The translations under genes were made by a program, and so were the position numbers. Positions 10,602 to 22,079 of a stretch of DNA of 64,000 bases are shown here, one piece after another (positions within the stretch are counted from its first letter, which is position 1; each line of letters opens with the position of its first letter). The notes beneath the pieces were generated by a model. The model was not told the origin of the DNA, did no database searches, and was given only the letters and a program-made list of their open reading frames with translations. The stretch spans positions 7,489,504-7,553,503 of the forward strand of contig NC_088298.1 of assembly GCF_032854445.1 (NCBI RefSeq), read 5' to 3'. Source of the DNA: Liolophura sinensis. Lineage: Eukaryota; Mollusca; Polyplacophora; Chitonida; Chitonidae.

Positions 10602-13600
10602 ATGTCTTCTTTAGACAAAATTATACAGTGGAATTGTCGAGGTCTTAAGGTAAATTTTATTGAAATAACACAGCTAGTTCAATTACTGAATCCTATTGCC
10701 CTTTGTCTTCAGGAAACTCACCTGAAGACATCTGACAAAGATAAAATAAATCTTAAAAATTATTCTTTATGTAGCACTTATTCAAATGAAGAAGAGCGAG
10801 CTGCAGGCGGCTTCTCGATCTTTATCAATAACAATATTATTCACAGCCCTGTTGCTCTGGATACAGAGCTTCAGGCTGTGGCCGTTCGTGTTTCACTATG
10901 TGAAACAATCACATTATGTTCAGTGTATGTTCCTCCTAGCGTTTCTTTGTCGGCTTTCCAGTTACATAATTTAAAAGAACAATTGCCAAAACCTTTTATA
11001 ATAATGGGAGATTTTAATTCCCATAACCCCCTTTGGGGCAGTAATAACCTAAATAATAAGGGCAAGATAGTTGAAGACTTCTTATCGAAGGAGGAACTGT
11101 TATTTCAATGATGGTTCTAATACCTATTTACATCCGGGTAATGGCATTTATTCTGCTATCGATCTCACTATCACAGATCCATCACTTTTCCTTGATTTTT
11201 CTTGGAAGGTGCATGACGATCTTTGTGGTAGTCACCATTTTCCTATTATCCTAGAGCATATCACTTCTAATTCTTTAGAACGTGTAGCTAGATGGAAATT
11301 CGATAAAGCGGATTGGATCGCATTTGAGATGTTTTGTGAGGCTGATATCACCTCAGAGACTCTCAAAGCAGCAAATGATCCTATGTTAAAATTTAACGAG
11401 CTTGTATTACGAGCTGCCGATAGAACTATATCTAAGACCTCGACAAATCCAAAATCCAAAAGTAAACCCTGGTACGATAATGACTGTCGTAAAGCCATAA
11501 AGGACCGTAAAAAGGCTGAACGCAGATTTAATCATTGTCCTACTGATAATAATTTAAACCAGGTTCGTAATTTTAGAGCTAAGGCTCGTCGATTACTCAA
11601 GTCCAAGAGACGATCTTGTTGCGGAACTTTGTTTCGGGCATTACGTCAAAAACACCCATGCGTAAGGTCTGGAACATGGTTCAGAAACTTAAGGGCAAAA
11701 ATAATAAAGCCAAAGTCCAGCATTTGAAAGACGGAGATAATATATTAACCTCTCCATCCGATATAGCAAATAAATTAGCTGAAACAATTTCCAAGAAATC
11801 TTCTTTTAAGAACTATACTAAAAATTTCCAACATATTAAAAACCAGAAGGAGAAAACTAAATTGGCCTTTTCTTCTAAAAATTTAGAAGATTATAATTGT
11901 CCTTTTAATATCGAGGAACTTAAAACTGCATTAAAAAAGGCCCACGATACTGCCTGTGGTCCCGATAACGTATATTATAAGTTTCTAAACCATTTACCAC
12001 CTGAGCCACTGGAGACTCTCTTGGACTTGCTTAATGATATTTGGATAACTGGTAATTTTCCACCGTCATGGAGGGAGGCGTGTATTATCCCGGTCCCTAA
12101 ACCGGGTATTGATCATACTGATCCAAATAATTACCGTCCCATAGCTCTTACCAGCTGTGTCTGTAAGACTATGGAACGGATGATTAATGATAGACTTGTT
12201 TGGTTTCTGGAAACCAACAAGTTACTTTCTAATATTCAGTGCGGTTTTCGTCAAGGTCGATCTACTTTAGATCACCTTGTTCGATTCGAAACCTTTATTC
12301 GCAAAGGCTTCATGAATAACGAACATGTGGTGTCCATATTTTTCGACCTTGAAAAGGCCTACGACACCACATGGAAATATGGTATTTTAAAAGATCTCGC
12401 GGATATGGGTCTTAAAGGTCGATTATCTATATTTATATCACAATTTTTATCTGATCGTCAGTTTAAGGTACGGGTTGGGTCCACTCTTTCTGACTCTTAT
12501 GAGCAGGAAATGGGTGTACCCCGGGGCAGCATTCTATCACCAACTCTGTTTAGCATAAAAATAAATAGCCTAGCAAAAACATTAACATCGGGCACAGAGG
12601 GTTCTTTATACGTGGATGATTTCCTTATATGCTACCGAGCTAAGAATATGAATAATATCGAACGTCAGTTGCAGCTTTGTCTCAATAAGATCGAGAAATG
12701 GGCAACTGAAAACGGTTTTAGATTTTCAACGTCTAAAACCGTCGGTATGCATTTTTGTAACAAACGGAAATTTCATCTTGATCCCGAGCTTAATTTTTGT
12801 GGTGAACAGGTTAAAATTGTTGGAGAAACCAAATTTTTAGGTATAATATTTGATAGTAAGCAATCTTTTATACCTCATATAAAAATGCTTAAAACTAAAT
12901 GTACAAAGGCTCTCGATATAATTAAGGTCGTGTCTAGCACCGACTGGGGTGCTGACCGATCAGTTTTACTTAATCTATATCGTTCTCTGGTGAGGTCTAA
13001 ATTGGACTATGGATCCATCATTTACGGTTCCGCTAGGAAGTCGTATATTGAAATGTTGGATCCTGTCCATCATCAAGGTTTGAGGCTCAGCCTTGGTGCT
13101 TTTAGAACCTCCCCAGTAGAAAGTTTATACGTGGAGGCTAATGAACCTTCTTATATAACCGACGTATTAAACTTAGCCTTCAATATGCCACAAAGCTTAA
13201 AGCTCATCCAACGACTGTGCCTACGACTGTGTTTTCAATCTATTATATGTAGACAAATATATTAAATGTCCTAACAAGATGCCTTCGTTCGGTCTTCGCA
13301 TACGGGACCATATTGTGGGAGCTAACATCAAGCTGGAAGATATAGCTCCGGTGTCTTTTCCGGAGTCTCCTCCATGGCTTCTTCCACAAACTAAACTAAT
13401 ATTTGATCTACGTAAATATAATAAATCAAATACAAATCATCTTATAATTCAGCAAAGTTTAGCTGAAATCAAGGCTGATTATATGGATTATAAATTTATA
13501 TATACTGACGGGTCAAGGGATGGGGACAGGGCTGCGGCTGTCTTAGAGCAGCGGGTCACTTCTGTTCGTCTTCCACCTTCAGCTTCTATCTTTTCTGCAG

Positions 13601-14285
13601 AGGCCAGGGCTATTCTCCTGGCCTTATTATATGTTTCCTCTGGGCATGCCCAGAGGGCAGTGATATGTAGAGACTCGCTGTCTTGTCTTTTGGCGATTCA
13701 GAATAATAAATTTAAAAATCCATTGTTACTTGAGATAATAGCCAAACACCGAAAACTAATTAAAAGAGGTAAAAATATTATATTCTGTTGGATACCAAGT
13801 CACACTGGTATCCATGGAAACACAGTCGCAGACAGGGAAGCGAAGGTTGCCCTGTATAAACCTGTATCTCTGGTTAAAATCCTTTTATACTGACATGAAA
13901 TTAAATATTCTTAAATATATTCGTCGGCTTTGGCAGGGTGAATGGGACTTGCAGATCCATACTAAACTGTATGCCATTCATCCTGTCATTGGCTAAATGC
14001 CTATACATGTCTAATGTCTCGCAGAGACCAAGTAGTTTTAACTAGGTGTCGTATTGGGCATTCTCATCTGACACACAATTTCATCTTAGATGGGAGCAGT
14101 GTTCCCGAGTGTGTTGGATGTGATGCTGAATACGGCATCAAACATATTTTGGTTGACTGTGTGGACTTGCCCATGTTCGGCAAAGGTTCTACACGGTCAA
14201 CTCTATATATGATTTATTTGACAGCATCGCTGGCGATGTTGTCATAAATTATTTGAAGGCCATTGGCCTATATCATAATTTATAA
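10602..14285 (+). pseudogene. LINE A1 ORF2: endonuclease / RT / RNase H (decayed)
   Basis: It begins at ATG 10602 inside a TAATG context. The APE endonuclease shows IIQWNCRGL, CLQETHLK, GDFNSHNPLWGS and GSHHFPII; A2 reads GSDHFPII, so the Asp of the SDH motif is replaced here. The reverse transcriptase has NYRPIALTS, GFRQGRSTLDHL, GVPRGSILSP and YVDD (near 12613). RNase H has YTDGSRDG, AEARAILLA, DSLSCLLA and ADREAK. The C-terminus carries CVGCDAEYGIKHILVDC, a CCHC motif. Frame breaks relative to A2 include a 2-nt loss near 11098, a 1-nt loss near 11625, a shift near 13150 and at least two more beyond 13880. The enzyme is dead, although long segments (for example 11616-13265) remain open. Confidence 0.85.
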
Positions 14286-14490
14286 TATAAATTTTAATTG
14301 TCATGAATATCTATAGATAAACAGTTATATACATATAGATGTATACATGTACTATAACCCTGGTTTTCGAGTTTTAACTCTTATTTTTCTTTTTATACGA
14401 TTTTAAAACATGTCTGTACTTTTTTTTTACTTTTGATGTTCATATTATCATATCGAAAACCTTTACCGTCTCGCGTTTTTACCTTGTTCT

Positions 14491-14534
14491 CGCCACGATA
14501 TGGCTGAAATATTGCCGATGTGGCGTTAAGCCAT
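14491..14534 (+). other. Predicted 3'-terminal pseudoknot of LINE A1
   Basis: CGCCAC (14491-14496) pairs with GTGGCG (14520-14525). ATGGCT (14500-14505) pairs with AGCCAT (14529-14534). The two helices interleave (a-b-a'-b'), with linkers of 3, 14 and 3 nt, and the whole sits about four bases before the (ATTC)n tail. The same arrangement occurs in A2, A3 and A4. Confidence 0.6.
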
Positions 14535-14557
14535 AATCATTCATTCATTCATTCATT

Positions 14558-15191
14558 GTTTTGCTTAAAGAGAAGTAAATCCTGAAAATCCAAGGCAAAA
14601 TAACTTGTACTTGTCTTTGTGGAGGAAAAAGCCACTAAGGATCTTGAGGCAGCTGGTTATATTTTGGTCAGCTGGTTATATTTTGGTCAAAGGAGAAATT
14701 TCTGGCTTTGGGCAATGCAAAAGAACACTTGAACATAATGTGACCCTTGAGAATATCCAGACTTTCAGTTGAAACCGGGTTATTTTAGAATTTTTCAGCA
14801 ACCTGCCAATTTTGTTTAGTGCTGTTTTGTGGAGCATGCAGTATGGAAACGGTGACATTGATTAAAGAGTAAGTTTTTTTTGTATGTCATCATTATTGTT
14901 TATTATTAATAAAGTTTTATTTTATAATTGTAATGAATATGTCGTTTTTTTTTGTTTTTTTTTTGTTCTGTTTTACTTTGTCCCAGAATTAATTGGACTA
15001 CCAGGGTTGCCCAGTTGTAGATCGTCCGCTTTGAGGAAGGGGGTTTGATCGTGGGTTGGGTCATGCCAAAGGCTTTCAATCTGCGTCACAAGTTGCTAGT
15101 TCAAAAACTAGTTTGTCAAGGATACTTCATCAAACGCCTTCATTCTAAGTTTCTCATATTTTACAATGAGTATAACACTCGTTGGCAGGTA
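14558..15191. other. Unassigned AT-rich stretch; tandem 19-mer and possible SINE head
   Basis: No gene. A 19-bp unit (CAGCTGGTTATATTTTGGT) is tandemly duplicated at 14650-14687. Around 15005-15075 the sequence GGTTGCCCAGTTGTAGATCG and the following GTGGGTTGGGTC resemble degenerate A- and B-box segments of a tRNA-derived SINE head. This is low confidence because no SINE body follows before the gap. Confidence 0.3.
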
Positions 15192-15391
15192 NNNNNNNNN
15201 NNNNNNNNNNNNNNNNNNNNNNNNNNNNNNNNNNNNNNNNNNNNNNNNNNNNNNNNNNNNNNNNNNNNNNNNNNNNNNNNNNNNNNNNNNNNNNNNNNNN
15301 NNNNNNNNNNNNNNNNNNNNNNNNNNNNNNNNNNNNNNNNNNNNNNNNNNNNNNNNNNNNNNNNNNNNNNNNNNNNNNNNNNNNNNNNNNN
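15192..15391. other. Assembly gap (200 N)
   Basis: Exactly 200 undetermined bases, which is probably a placeholder length. Sequence relationships across this point, including the LINE fragment immediately to the right, should be treated with caution. Confidence 0.99.
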
Positions 15392-15437
15392 TTTTAAAAG
15401 CCGCTGACAGAACTATTCCTAAGACCTCGACAAATCC
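15392..15437 (+). mobile_element. Fragment of an older LINE A copy truncated by A2
   Basis: These 46 bp match the endonuclease/RT linker of LINE A ORF2 (compare 11410-11450 in A1: ACAGAACTATTCCTAAGACC against the equivalent). They stop where the A2 5' end begins. A2 therefore inserted in, or was joined to, another copy of its own family. The remainder of the older copy is hidden by the gap and does not resume after A2. Confidence 0.7.
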
Positions 15438-16048
15438 CCCCCGTGGGGTTTCCGGGGTGATAAGAATAGGACCTCAGCCCTCTAGGCAAGCGTGTCGTAA
15501 AAATCGACTAACCTAGAGCTCTCCTGTGTGAGCCCGGTGAATATAATAGGCTCACATCTTCTCGGTTGTGTGAGAGGCAACCGGGGAGCGACCTGTTTGC
15601 CGTGGGTTGCGACCCGTAATCTACGAGGACGGGATCCTGGTGGCTGAGGGCAGGTTGGTCTTGCGAGATCCTCACGCCCAACACGTCACTTTGGCCCTTA
15701 CTTGGAGAGAGACGGGAGGTCGGATTGGCCCGGTCCGATCAATCGGCTTGGTCACGTCTTGCCTCTGTTTGGTCCTAAAACATTTCTCGATAACATCACT
15801 CATTTAGAGAATAACGGTTTCCTTCCAAGTTTTGAGGCGGTGGCTCATGGGTCAATCGAGTAGTATGTGTCTGATGTGTGACCTTATTTACTTAATGGGG
15901 TTTGCTCATTAGGGCCATCTATTCGAGTATACCTCATGTGGAGTCCTTGGTGTGTGTCCTGCTGGGTATCCCCAGGTTCAGACATCGCCCTTGTTGGCAC
16001 TCCGTGGTGGGTGGGGAACACATGGGGTGAATCTTTTTGATATATATT

Positions 16049-17408
16049 ATGTCTTCTTTAGATTTTTCGAAAAACGTTTCCAATATATCTGTTAGATCTT
16101 CTGATGGAATAACTTCGAGTACCGACAAAAAGAGGAAGTTGGAGGTTTTGTCGGACTCGCTTGATAAATGTAATGTGTCGGACAGTTGGCCGGCTTTTAT
16201 TGTTCTTTCAACTAAGAATGAACAGAAGCCGGCCTCCAAAATCCATCCCTTTCTTTTGCAAAGGGCTCTCCAGGGAGTCGCTGGAACCTTGAAAAATGTG
16301 AAAAAGCTAAGGTCCGATTCTCATTGAATGTCTCCGCCAACAACAATCCATCAATTTACTATCGTTAAAAAAAATTTCGGACATACCTGTGTTTACATCC
16401 CCTCACAATTCCCTGAACAGCTGTCAGGGAATAATTCGTGACCGGGATCAAGATATTTTGGAACTTTCAGAAGAGGAAATCTGCAGTGAACTGAAGTCGC
16501 AAGGTGTTACCAGAGTAAAGCGCTTCACTATGAAGAAATCTGGTAATATCCTGAAACTAAATACATACCTGTTAACTTTTAATCGTACTTCTATTCCATC
16601 ATACATCTACATTGGCCCGTATAGAGTTAGTGTAGACTTATACATCCCTAACCCAACACGTTGTTTTACGTTCCAGAAATTTGGTCATGGCAAGGGCCAA
16701 TGTAAAAACAAACTTGTTTGTTTTCGATGTGGCAGTGAAGGTCATGAGGGTTTCGACCGCAGCAACACAGTTAAGTGTTGCAATTGCAGTGGAGATCACA
16801 TGGCCTCCTCTAGGGACTGTCCACTTTTCGTAAAAGAAAAACAAATAATCACTTTAAAAACTAAAAACAATATATCGTATCAGGAGGCCCGGAAACTAGT
16901 CTCACCTCCTAATACTTCACTGCAGACTTCATTTGCCAACGCGGTCAAGCGAGTAGCATCTGTTGCTACTCAAACATCAATGACTTGGCCCATTGCAAAC
17001 CAGAAACCTTCTCCTGTTTCTGTTGAACCTACTGTTTGACCTGCTTTCAATACTTCCTCAACACAAACTACCTTAATACAACAAATAGAACCAGCGAATA
17101 ATACTGACCGACCCGATAACCCCAAACTTAATCAACGTAGAAACAAAAATATGTCCCAAAATGAACCTCCAAATAAAAATAATAAAACTAATAAACCTAC
17201 TGGCCCCACAGAGCGTCCCTCTAAGGCCACTAGGGACCCTGTCCAAACTTTTAAGTTTGGATCGTTGGAGGACGTTGATCCTTCAACATCGGATGCGGAT
17301 GTGATGGATACATCACCCGCACCAGGGAGATCTAACAGCCGATCTCCACGGAAGGGTCGTCCGCGGTCCAAACATAAAGAGAAATCCCCAATACGTCTTC
17401 CTCCATAA
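16049..17408 (+). pseudogene. LINE A2 ORF1: CCHC RNA-binding protein (decayed)
   Basis: The start at ATG 16049 (MSSLDFSKN) gives the long N-terminus missing in A1, with a DKKRKLE basic patch and a WPAFIVLSTKN segment. It contains the same central domain and knuckles as A1, but the first knuckle has lost a Cys (CFTFQKFGHGKGQC) and the second a Cys (GFDRSN for GFDCNS). A small indel near 16320 shifts the frame and an in-frame TGA lies at 17037-17039. The final frame runs to TAA at 17406-17408, whose last A is the first base of the ORF2 ATG. The TAATG overlap suggests ORF2 is translated by termination-reinitiation, as proposed for several LINEs; this is inference. Confidence 0.75.
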
Positions 17409-20400
17409 TGGCGATATATGACAAAATTATACAGTGGAATTGTCGAGGTCTTAAGGTAAATTTTATTGAAATAACACAGCTTGTTCAATCATTAAATCCT
17501 ATAGCCCTGTGTCTTCAGGAAACTCACCTGAAGACATCTGACAAAGATAAATTTTCTCTTAAAAATTATTCATTATACAGTACTTACTCAAATGAAGAAG
17601 AGCGAGCTGCAGGCGGCTCTTCGATCTTCATAAATAACAATATTATATCTGAAACAATCACATTATGTTCAGTGTATATTCCTCCTAACATTTCTTTGTC
17701 AGCTTTACAGTTACATAATCTAATAGAACAATTGCCAAAACCGTTTATAATACTGGGTGATTTTAATTCCCATAACCCCCTATGGGGCAGTAATACCATA
17801 AATAATAAAGGGCAAGATAGTCGAAGACTTCTTATCGAAGGAGGAACTGTGTTATTTCAATGATGGTTCTAATTCTTATTTACATCCGGGTAATGGCACT
17901 TATTCTGCTATCGATCTCACTATCGCGGATCCATCACTTCTCCCGGATTTTTCTTGGAAGGTGTATGATGATCTTTGTGGTAGTGACCATTTTCCTATTA
18001 TTCTAGAGCATCTCACGTCTAATTCCTTAGAAAGTATAGCTAGGTGGAAGTTCGATAAGGCAGACTGGATGGCATTTGAGATGTTCTGTGAGGCTGACAT
18101 CACTCCAGAGAATCTCAATGCTGCAGAAGATCCTCTTTTAAAATTTAATGAACTTATATTAACAGCAGCTGATAGAACCATACCTAAGACCTCGACAAAT
18201 CCAAAATCCAAAAGTAAACCCTGGTACGACGATGACTGTCGCAAAGCCATAAAGGACCGCAAAAAGGCCGAGCGCAGATTTAATCATTGTCCTGATAATA
18301 ATAATTTAAACCAGGTCCGTATATTCGGAGCTAAGGCTCGCCGATTAATTAAGTCTAAGAGACGTTCTTGTTGGCGGAACTTTGTTTCAGGCATTACGTC
18401 AAAAACACCCATGCGTAAGGTCTGGAACATGGTTCAGAAGCTTAAGGGCAAAAACAACAAAGCCAAAATTCAGCATTTAAAAGATGGCGATACCCTATAA
18501 CATCTATAACATCGCCATCTGAAATAGCGAATAAACTAGCTGAAACAATATCTCGGAAATCTTCTTCTGAGAATTACACTTCTGAGTTTCGACGTATTAA
18601 AAAACATAAGGAGAAAATTAAATTGCCTTTTTCATCTGAACATTTAGAAGATTATAATCGACGTTTTTCAATTGAGGAACTTAAAACTTCTTTTAAAAAG
18701 GCACACGATACTGCGTGTGGCCCTGATAATATATATTATAAGCTTCTGAATCATTTACCATCTGAGCCACTTGAGACTCTCTTGGATTTACTTAATGACA
18801 TTTGGCAAACTGGTAATTTTCCGCCGACTTGGGGGGAGGCGTGTATTATCCCGGTCCCTAAACCGGGTAAGGATCATACTGATCCAAATAATTACCGTCC
18901 CATAGCTCTTACCAGCTGCGTCTGTAAGACTATGGAACGGATGATAAATGATAGGCTTGTTTGGTTTCTTGAAACCAACAAGTTACTATCTAATATACAA
19001 TGTGGTTTTCGTCAAGGTCGATCTACTTTAGATCACCTTGTCCGTTTCGAAACTTTTATTCGTGACGGTTTTATTAATAATGAACATGTGGTGTCCATAT
19101 TTTTTGACCTTGAAAAGGCCTACGACACCACATGGAAATATGGTATTTTAAAGGACCTTTCTGATATGGGTCTTAAAGGCCGCTTACCATCATTTATATC
19201 CGAATTTCTATCTGATCGTCGGTTTAAAGCACGGGTGGGGGTCCACTCTTTCTGATTCGCATGAGCAGGAGATGGGTGTTCCCCAGTATTCTTTCGCCAA
19301 CACTGTTCAGCATAAAAATTAATAGCTTAGCTAAAACGTTGACATCTGGCACTGAGGGTTCTTTATACGTAGATGATTTCCTTATATGCTACCGGGCTAA
19401 AAATATGAATAACATCGAGCGGCAACTGCAGCTTTGTCTCAACAAGATTGAGAAATGGGCAGTTGCCAACGGTTTTAGATTTTCTACATCTAAAACCGTC
19501 GGTATGCATTTCTGTAATAAACGGAATCTTCATCTAGACCCTGAGCTTAAATTTTGTGGAGAACCAGTGAAGATTGTTGGGGAAAATAAATTTTTAGGGG
19601 TTATATTTGATAAAAAATTATCCTTTATACCTCATATAAAAATGCTTAAAGCTAAATGCACAAAGGCTCTCGATATAATCAAGGTCGTGTCTAGTACCGA
19701 TTGGGGTGCTGACCGATCAGTTTTACTTAATTTATATCGTTCTCTGGTGAGGTCTAAATTGGACTTTGGGTCCATCATTTATGGTTCTGCAAGGAAATCC
19801 TATCTTAAAATGTTGGATCCTGTCCATCATCAAGGTTTGAGGCTCAGCCTTGGTGCATTTAGAACCTCACCAGTAGAAAGTTTATACGTCGAAGCTAATG
19901 AGCCTTCTTTACATCTCAGGCGTATAAAACTATGCCTTCAATATACTACAAAGCTTAAAGCACACCCAACAAACCCTGCCTATGACTGTGTTTTCAATCC
20001 GTTATATGTAGACAAATATAACAAATGTCCTAATAAGATTCCTTCGTTCAGTCTTCGTGTTCGGGACCACGTTGTGGGAGCTGGCATCGTGCTTGAGAAT
20101 ATAGCTCCGGTTTCTTTTCCGGAGTCTCCTCCCTGGCTTCTCCTACAACCTAAATTGATATTTGATCTACGTAAACATAACAAAAGAAATACTAATCCTC
20201 TAATAATTCAGCAAAGTTTTTCTGAGATAAAGGCTAATTATCCAGATTATAAATTTATATGTACTGACGGGTCGAAGGATGGGGAGAAGGTTGCGGCTGC
20301 GGCTGTCTTGGAACAGCGGGTCACTTCTCTTCGTCTTCCATCCTCATCTTCAATCTTTTCTGCAGAGGCCAGAGCTATACTTCTGGCTTTGTCATATGTT

Positions 20401-21050
20401 TCTGCTGGGCATGCCCAGAGGGCTGTGATCTGCACGGACTCGCTCTCTTGCCTTTTGGCAATTCAGAATAATAAATTTAAAAATCCTTCCATCCTTGAGA
20501 TATTAGCCGTACATAAAAATCTAATTAAAAGAGGTAAAGATATTGTATTCTGTTGGATACCAAGTCACATTGGTATCCATGGAAACACAGTCGTGGACAG
20601 GGAGGCGAAAGCTGCCCTTAATAAACCCATATCGAAGGTGAAAATTTGTTACACTGATTTTAGATCTCATATTCTTAAATATATTCGTCGCCTTTGGCAG
20701 GGTGAATGGGATTTGCAGATCCACAACAAACTGCATGCTATTCATCCTGTCATTGGCAATAATTCTTTTATTCTTAATAGGTCTCGTAGGGACCAAGTAG
20801 TTCTAACAAGGTGCCGTATTGGCATTCTCGTCTAACACACAATTTTATCCTAGATGGGAGCAGTGCTCCTGAGTGTGTTGGTTGTAATGCCCAGTACGGC
20901 ATCAAACATATTCTCGTTGACTGTGTGGACTTTGCTCATATTAGACAAAGATTCTACACAGTCAGCTCTATATTTGATTTATTTGACAGTGTCGCTGGCG
21001 ATACTGTCATTAATTACTTAAAACATATTGGATTATATCATAAGATATAA
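17408..21050 (+). pseudogene. LINE A2 ORF2: endonuclease / RT / RNase H (decayed)
   Basis: It starts at ATG 17408 (MAIYDKIIQWNCRGL). Endonuclease motifs are CLQETHLK, GDFNSHNPLW and GSDHFPII. RT has NYRPIALTS, GFRQGRSTLDHL and YVDD near 19370. RNase H has CTDGSKDG, AEARAILLA, TDSLSCLLA and VDREAK. The C-terminal CCHC is CVGCNAQYGIKHILVDC. Breaks include an extra A near 17810, lesions near 18500 and 18840, an extra G near 19241 followed by a 5-nt loss in the GVPRGSILSP block near 19283 (leaving 19261-20835 open for 524 residues), and one base lost near 20819. Endonuclease and RNase H residues are mostly intact, so this copy is younger or less decayed than LINE B. Confidence 0.85.
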
Positions 21051-21108
21051 TTTCATTTTTATTTCACATAGATATTTCTAGTTCATATATACAAATTAAA
21101 ATTTCAAC

Positions 21109-21376
21109 GGGGCCTCCGTGGCTCAGTCGGTTAAAGCGCTAGCGCAGCGTAATGACCCAGGAGTCTCTCACCAATGCGGTAGCTGTGAGTTCAAGTCCAG
21201 CTCATGCTGGCTTCCTCTCCGGCCGTACGTGAGAAGGTCTGTCAGCAACCTGCGGATGGTCGTGGGTTTCCCCCGGGCTCTGCCCGGTTTCCACCCACCA
21301 TAATGCTGGCCGCCGTCGTATAAGTGAAATATTCTTGAGTACGGCGTAAAACACCAATCAAAAAAAAAAAAAAAAA
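21109..21376 (+). mobile_element. tRNA-derived SINE, well preserved, inside the LINE A2 3' UTR
   Basis: The tRNA-like head starts GGGGCCTCCGTGGCTCAGTC (A box TGGCTCAGTCGG) with a B box GAGTTCAAGTCC. A body follows with TCAGCAACCTGCGGATGGTC and a 3' domain ending GTACGGCGTAAAACACCAAT plus an A-rich tail. Short AAATTT-type repeats on both sides may be the target-site duplication. Its 3' domain recurs in five other copies in this window. It resembles the widely distributed molluscan SINEs with a conserved 3' domain; the exact family name was not checked. Confidence 0.85.
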
Positions 21377-21523
21377 TTTTAAAAGCTTTGTGGTTTTCAA
21401 GTTTTTAAAGAGCTTTGATTGTTTTACCTAGTTTTAAACATGTCTGTCACTTTTCATTTGTTTTGTATGTTCATACTTCAGTCTTGAAAACCATATACTG
21501 ATTCCTGGTTTTGAACATGTTCT

Positions 21524-21567
21524 CGCCACGATATGGCTGAAATATTGCCGATGTGGCGTAAAGCCAT
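21524..21567 (+). other. Predicted 3'-terminal pseudoknot of LINE A2
   Basis: CGCCAC 21524-21529 pairs with GTGGCG 21553-21558, and ATGGCT 21533-21538 pairs with AGCCAT 21562-21567. Spacing is identical to A1. The last linker is TAA instead of TTA, so the change falls in an unpaired position. Confidence 0.6.
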
Positions 21568-21588
21568 AATCATTCATTCATTCATTTT

Positions 21589-22079
21589 TATAATTTCTTA
21601 CATACCTTTGTCTTTGGGAGTTCGTGTTAAACGTTGTTTTGGAAATGGATCTTGCGATTATCGACCTGGAACGCCTTTAATGAACTACGAATGGTATAGG
21701 AATGTCGGACTTGACGCTTAGGCCTATATTTAATAATTGTATTTATTGCTGCCATGCCTGGCGCTCTGCACTGAGAGGTTAGAGCAGAAAAACAGCACTT
21801 GTTGGACCGGTGTCAGTAATGTGTGACCTCTGAGGGGTGTTACCAGTGGCACCATGACTTTGGCAGCATAGACTTGTCTATAACACAATATATACCAATA
21901 CTAAGGACTCTTCCTCATATGACTGAAAAATTAAGTACATGGTAAAACACAAGCATATATACAGACATAAAATTAATTTAAAGGCGATTTAACTTTTGTA
22001 TACTTTTTAAAATATTGACTTAATTGTATCTAAGGTTTATCTGAACTAAAATGGCTGTTCTATTATTGTTGATTTTCAG
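21589..22079. other. Intergenic; holds a single copy of a dispersed repeat related to the 53.6-kb minisatellite
   Basis: No gene. At about 21760-21880 the sequence (ACTTGTTGGACCGGTGTCAG, then a GTGTGACC...GGGGTGTTACCAG pattern) parallels the left flank and first units of the minisatellite at 53641-53730 in the same order. It is a single diverged unit here. Confidence 0.5.

Larger units (their letters stand above)
8813..14557 (+). mobile_element. LINE A copy 1 (A1): near-full-length I-superfamily LINE
   Basis: The element starts at CCCCCGTGGGGTTTCC (shared with A2 and A5), has a 600-bp structured 5' UTR, ORF1, ORF2, a 270-bp 3' UTR, and ends in (ATTC)n at about 14557. Length is about 5.7 kb. 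Its ORF1/ORF2 make-up (three CCHC knuckles; APE endonuclease, RT, RNase H) is that of the I superfamily. Comparison with A2 shows ORF1 intact apart from an N-terminal deletion and ORF2 broken several times. No clear target-site duplication was found. It appears younger than LINE B. Confidence 0.85.
15438..21588 (+). mobile_element. LINE A copy 2 (A2): near-full-length, with a SINE in its 3' UTR
   Basis: It has the same 5' start, 5' UTR hairpins, ORF1, ORF2 and pseudoknot/(ATTC)n end as A1. Compared with A1 it keeps the longer ORF1 N-terminus and the intact SDH endonuclease motif, but it lacks a 69-bp piece of the endonuclease region (after 17647). A tRNA-derived SINE lies in the 3' UTR at 21109-21376. 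No target-site duplication is evident. Confidence 0.85.

Noticed and set aside
15045-15516. Open frames running through the N block
   Set aside because: They exist only because the 200 undetermined bases contain no stops.
21113-21210. A functional tRNA gene
   Set aside because: A and B boxes are present but the sequence continues into a SINE body and tail, and no clean cloverleaf with acceptor stem closes.
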